DNA of 14,634 bases from Methanobacteriota archaeon. Its GTDB lineage: Archaea > Thermoplasmatota > Thermoplasmata > RBG-16-68-12. A model generated the notes under the pieces. It saw nothing but the letters and a program-made list of their open reading frames with translations. It did no database searches and was not told the origin of the DNA. The translations under genes were made by a program, and so were the position numbers. The stretch lies in assembly GCA_005879065.1 (NCBI GenBank), contig VBLU01000036.1, positions 1 through 14,634 on the forward strand, read 5' to 3'. The first letter of the stretch is position 1. Each line of letters opens with the position of its first letter. Shown here piece by piece: positions 12,828 to 14,634 of the stretch.

Positions 12828-14182
12828 CCCGCCTCTTCGGCACGAACGGCATCCGCGGCGTCGTCGGCGAGGCGATGAACGCGGACCTCGCGGTCAAGGT
12901 CGGCCGCGCGATCGGGACGTTCTTCGAGGGCGGCCCGGTCGGACTCGCCCGGGATCCGCGGCTGAGCGGACCGATGCTCGCCCGGGCCGCGGCCTCCGGC
13001 CTCATGTCCGCGGGATGCGACGTGATCGACCTGGGCATGGTGCCCACGCCGTGCGCGCAGTACTTTGTCGCCAAGTCCGGGCATCTGAAAGGGGCCATCG
13101 TCGTCACGGCCTCGCACAATCCGCGGGAGTTCAACGGCCTCAAGGCGATCGACGCCCACGGGATGGAGATGCGACGGGAGGACGAGGAATCGATTGAGGC
13201 GATCCTCTTTGAGGACCGATTCCACGCCGCGGCCTGGTCCGACGTCGGCTCGAGCCGGGTGGACGATACGGCCATCCCTCGGTACATGGAGGCGATCGAG
13301 GCGAAGGTGGACGCCGAGGCGATCCGCAAGCGGAATCCGATGGTCGTCGTCGATCCGGGAAACGGGGCCGGGTGCGTCGTGACTCCGTACCTTCTGCGCT
13401 CCCTCGGATGTCGCGTCCTGTCCCTGAACGCGCAACCGGACGGCGCCTTTCCAGGACGGTTGCCGGAGCCCACACCCGACCATCTCGGCGATCTCATGCG
13501 GGTCGTGTCGGAGGTCCATGCAGACCTCGGGATCGCGCACGACGGGGACGCGGACCGCGCCACGTTCGTGGATGACAAAGGTGCGTTCGTCGTCGGGGAC
13601 AAGGCGCTCGCGCTCCTCGCTCGGGCCGCCGTGAAGGGCCGCGGGGGGACCGTCGTGACGCCGGTGAGCACGTCGAGCGTCGTCGAGGACGTCGTCCGCG
13701 CCTCGGGAGGGAAGCTGATCCGCACCCGCGTCGGCTCGCCGATCGTCGCTCGCGCGATGTTCGAGTCCGGCGCCGTCTTCGGGGGGGAGGAAAACGGCGG
13801 CGTCATTTTCCCGGAACATCAGTTTTGCCGCGACGGGGCCATGTCGGCGGCGAAGATGCTCGAGCTCCTCGCCCACGAGGGGAAGTCGCTGTCCGCGCTC
13901 GTCGCGGCGCTCCCGCAATACCATATCAAGAAGGCGAACGTCGACGTCCCGGTGGAACGTCGGGAGGCCGTCCTCGCCGCGATCGTCGAGCTCGCGAAGG
14001 GGCGAAAGGTGGACTCTACCGACGGAGTGAAGATCCTGGAATCGGACGGAGCGGTCCTCGTCCGCCCTTCGGGGACGGAGCCGATCTTCCGTGTCTATGC
14101 GGAGGCGAAGACGCCCGCCCGTGCAGACGCGCTCGCCGAGGAAGGCGTCTCGTGGATCAAGAAGGCCCTAGGCCACCGGTAG
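12824..14182 (+). CDS. glmM: Phosphoglucosamine/phosphomannomutase (alpha-D-phosphohexomutase)
   Basis: This 452-residue cytoplasmic enzyme interconverts hexose 6- and 1-phosphates through a phosphoserine. All four domain signatures are present: TASHNP with catalytic Ser97, the Mg-binding DGDADR (Asp240, 242, 244), the sugar-binding GEENGG (321-326), and the phosphate-binding RPSGTEP (414-420). The N-terminal LFGTNGIRG is the standard opening. Archaeal members may act on glucosamine-, mannose- or glucose-phosphate, and sequence alone does not separate these; glmM is the customary name for this subgroup. The start is ATG 12824, overlapping the stop of the nucleotidyltransferase gene (ATGA), so the product of one enzyme is the likely substrate of the other. 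Its last 15 bp overlap the 3' end of the convergent DUF92 gene. Confidence 0.93.
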   Translation: MTRLFGTNGIRGVVGEAMNADLAVKVGRAIGTFFEGGPVGLARDPRLSGPMLARAAASGLMSAGCDVIDLGMVPTPCAQYFVAKSGHLKGAIVVTASHNPREFNGLKAIDAHGMEMRREDEESIEAILFEDRFHAAAWSDVGSSRVDDTAIPRYMEAIEAKVDAEAIRKRNPMVVVDPGNGAGCVVTPYLLRSLGCRVLSLNAQPDGAFPGRLPEPTPDHLGDLMRVVSEVHADLGIAHDGDADRATFVDDKGAFVVGDKALALLARAAVKGRGGTVVTPVSTSSVVEDVVRASGGKLIRTRVGSPIVARAMFESGAVFGGEENGGVIFPEHQFCRDGAMSAAKMLELLAHEGKSLSALVAALPQYHIKKANVDVPVERREAVLAAIVELAKGRKVDSTDGVKILESDGAVLVRPSGTEPIFRVYAEAKTPARADALAEEGVSWIKKALGHR

Positions 14183-14634
14183 CGGGCCCGCGGCGAGAAG
14201 GATCAGGTACGCTAGGATCCCGCCGGAGACGGTCGAGATCAGGTTGTTCGTCTTCTTGTTCACGAGCCCGCGGCGTTCCAGGGTCGCACCGATCACGCTG
14301 TCGATCTGGCATCCGAGGAATCCGATTCCCAGAGGAAGGATCAGGTAGACCGGGGACAAGGGCATGGTCGGTCGGAGGCCGTAGATGCCGGCCAGGTACG
14401 AGAGGACGAACCATCCCACGACCGACGTGTACACGGCCGCCCCGAGGGCGCATAGGGTCCCGAGCAGGGAGACGCCGCCGTCCGTCCCCGGAGGAACCGG
14501 TTTCCCGTTCGTGATGAGGTACGTGTGTCGGGAGAGGACGCCGATCTCGCTCGCGAGGGTGTCGGACCCGGCGACGGAGAGGGCCGACAGGAAGACGACG
14601 CCGCTGATCAGCCTCGGGAACCCGGGAGGCTGGA
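14168..14634 (-). CDS. DUF92 family membrane protein (TIGR00297; isoprenoid-phosphate kinase type), C-terminal part
   Basis: The gene runs off the right edge of the window; about 155 C-terminal residues are visible. The frame is open from 14632 down to TAG 14168-14170. Family hallmarks in order are GVVFLSALSVAGSDTLASEIGVL, LITNGKPVPPGTDGGVSLLGT, GFLGCQIDSVIGATLERRGLVNKKTNNLIST, and a final hydrophobic helix. These Asp- and Gly-rich stretches are the conserved core of DUF92. The family includes plant VTE6, a phytyl-phosphate kinase of the chloroplast, and is related to CTP-dependent polyprenol kinases. In archaea a role in salvage or activation of isoprenoid alcohols is plausible but unproven. 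A GTG at 14434 is in frame but lies inside the conserved region and is not the start. It is convergent with glmM, with a 15-bp overlap. Confidence 0.88.
   Translation of the reverse strand, partial: QPPGFPRLISGVVFLSALSVAGSDTLASEIGVLSRHTYLITNGKPVPPGTDGGVSLLGTLCALGAAVYTSVVGWFVLSYLAGIYGLRPTMPLSPVYLILPLGIGFLGCQIDSVIGATLERRGLVNKKTNNLISTVSGGILAYLILLAAGPLPVA

Noticed and set aside
12563..13924. Minus-strand open frame of 453 codons opposite glmM
   Set aside because: It is Arg/Asp/His-rich antisense reading. The plus strand carries all phosphohexomutase motifs.

Overview
The window looks like a piece of a high-GC archaeal chromosome, probably a Thermoplasmata-like euryarchaeon. The archaeal markers are an Sm-like (LSm) protein, a stand-alone elongation-factor-domain protein, and start codons placed about 26-30 nt behind TATA-like boxes, as in leaderless transcripts. 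The lineage is an inference from gene content and base composition. No RNA genes, CRISPR arrays, insertion sequences or phage genes were seen.

Layout, left to right. (1) 1-4146: the 3' part of a zinc-type alcohol dehydrogenase; a convergent MFS carrier of the MHS family; and, divergent from the carrier, an acetyl-CoA synthetase. Three inverted repeats are stacked in the spacer between the last two. (2) 4180-5951: small genes of unknown role. These are a winged-helix regulator that overlaps a four-helix membrane protein, a tiny Ser/Thr-rich exported protein with an excellent ribosome binding site and its own hairpin-plus-T-run terminator, and a divergent four-helix membrane protein. (3) 5987-7595: an ABC ATPase and ABC-2 permease export pair. 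(4) 7786-11021: a four-gene frdABCD-type fumarate reductase/succinate dehydrogenase operon, closely resembling E. coli FrdABCD and lacking haem. Its flavoprotein gene is broken in this sequence by an in-frame TAA and about 24 missing codons. (5) 10948-11768: an elongation-factor-like protein with a long Lys/Arg tail that runs antisense into frdD, and a divergent LSm gene. (6) 11817-14182: a sugar-nucleotide pyrophosphorylase overlapping a phosphoglucosamine/phosphomannomutase, a two-gene unit for making NDP-sugars. (7) 14168-14634: the C-terminal part of a DUF92 membrane protein (isoprenoid-phosphate kinase type) on the opposite strand.

Taken together this is mostly core metabolism: acetate activation, fumarate/succinate respiration, sugar-nucleotide supply for glycans, and possible isoprenoid salvage. 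The less explained part is the small-membrane-protein cluster at 4180-5951. I see no clear evidence of a wholly new multi-gene system. The items most worth checking are the broken frdA, the stacked inverted repeats before acs, the exported peptide with its hairpins, and the Lys/Arg tail overlapping frdD.
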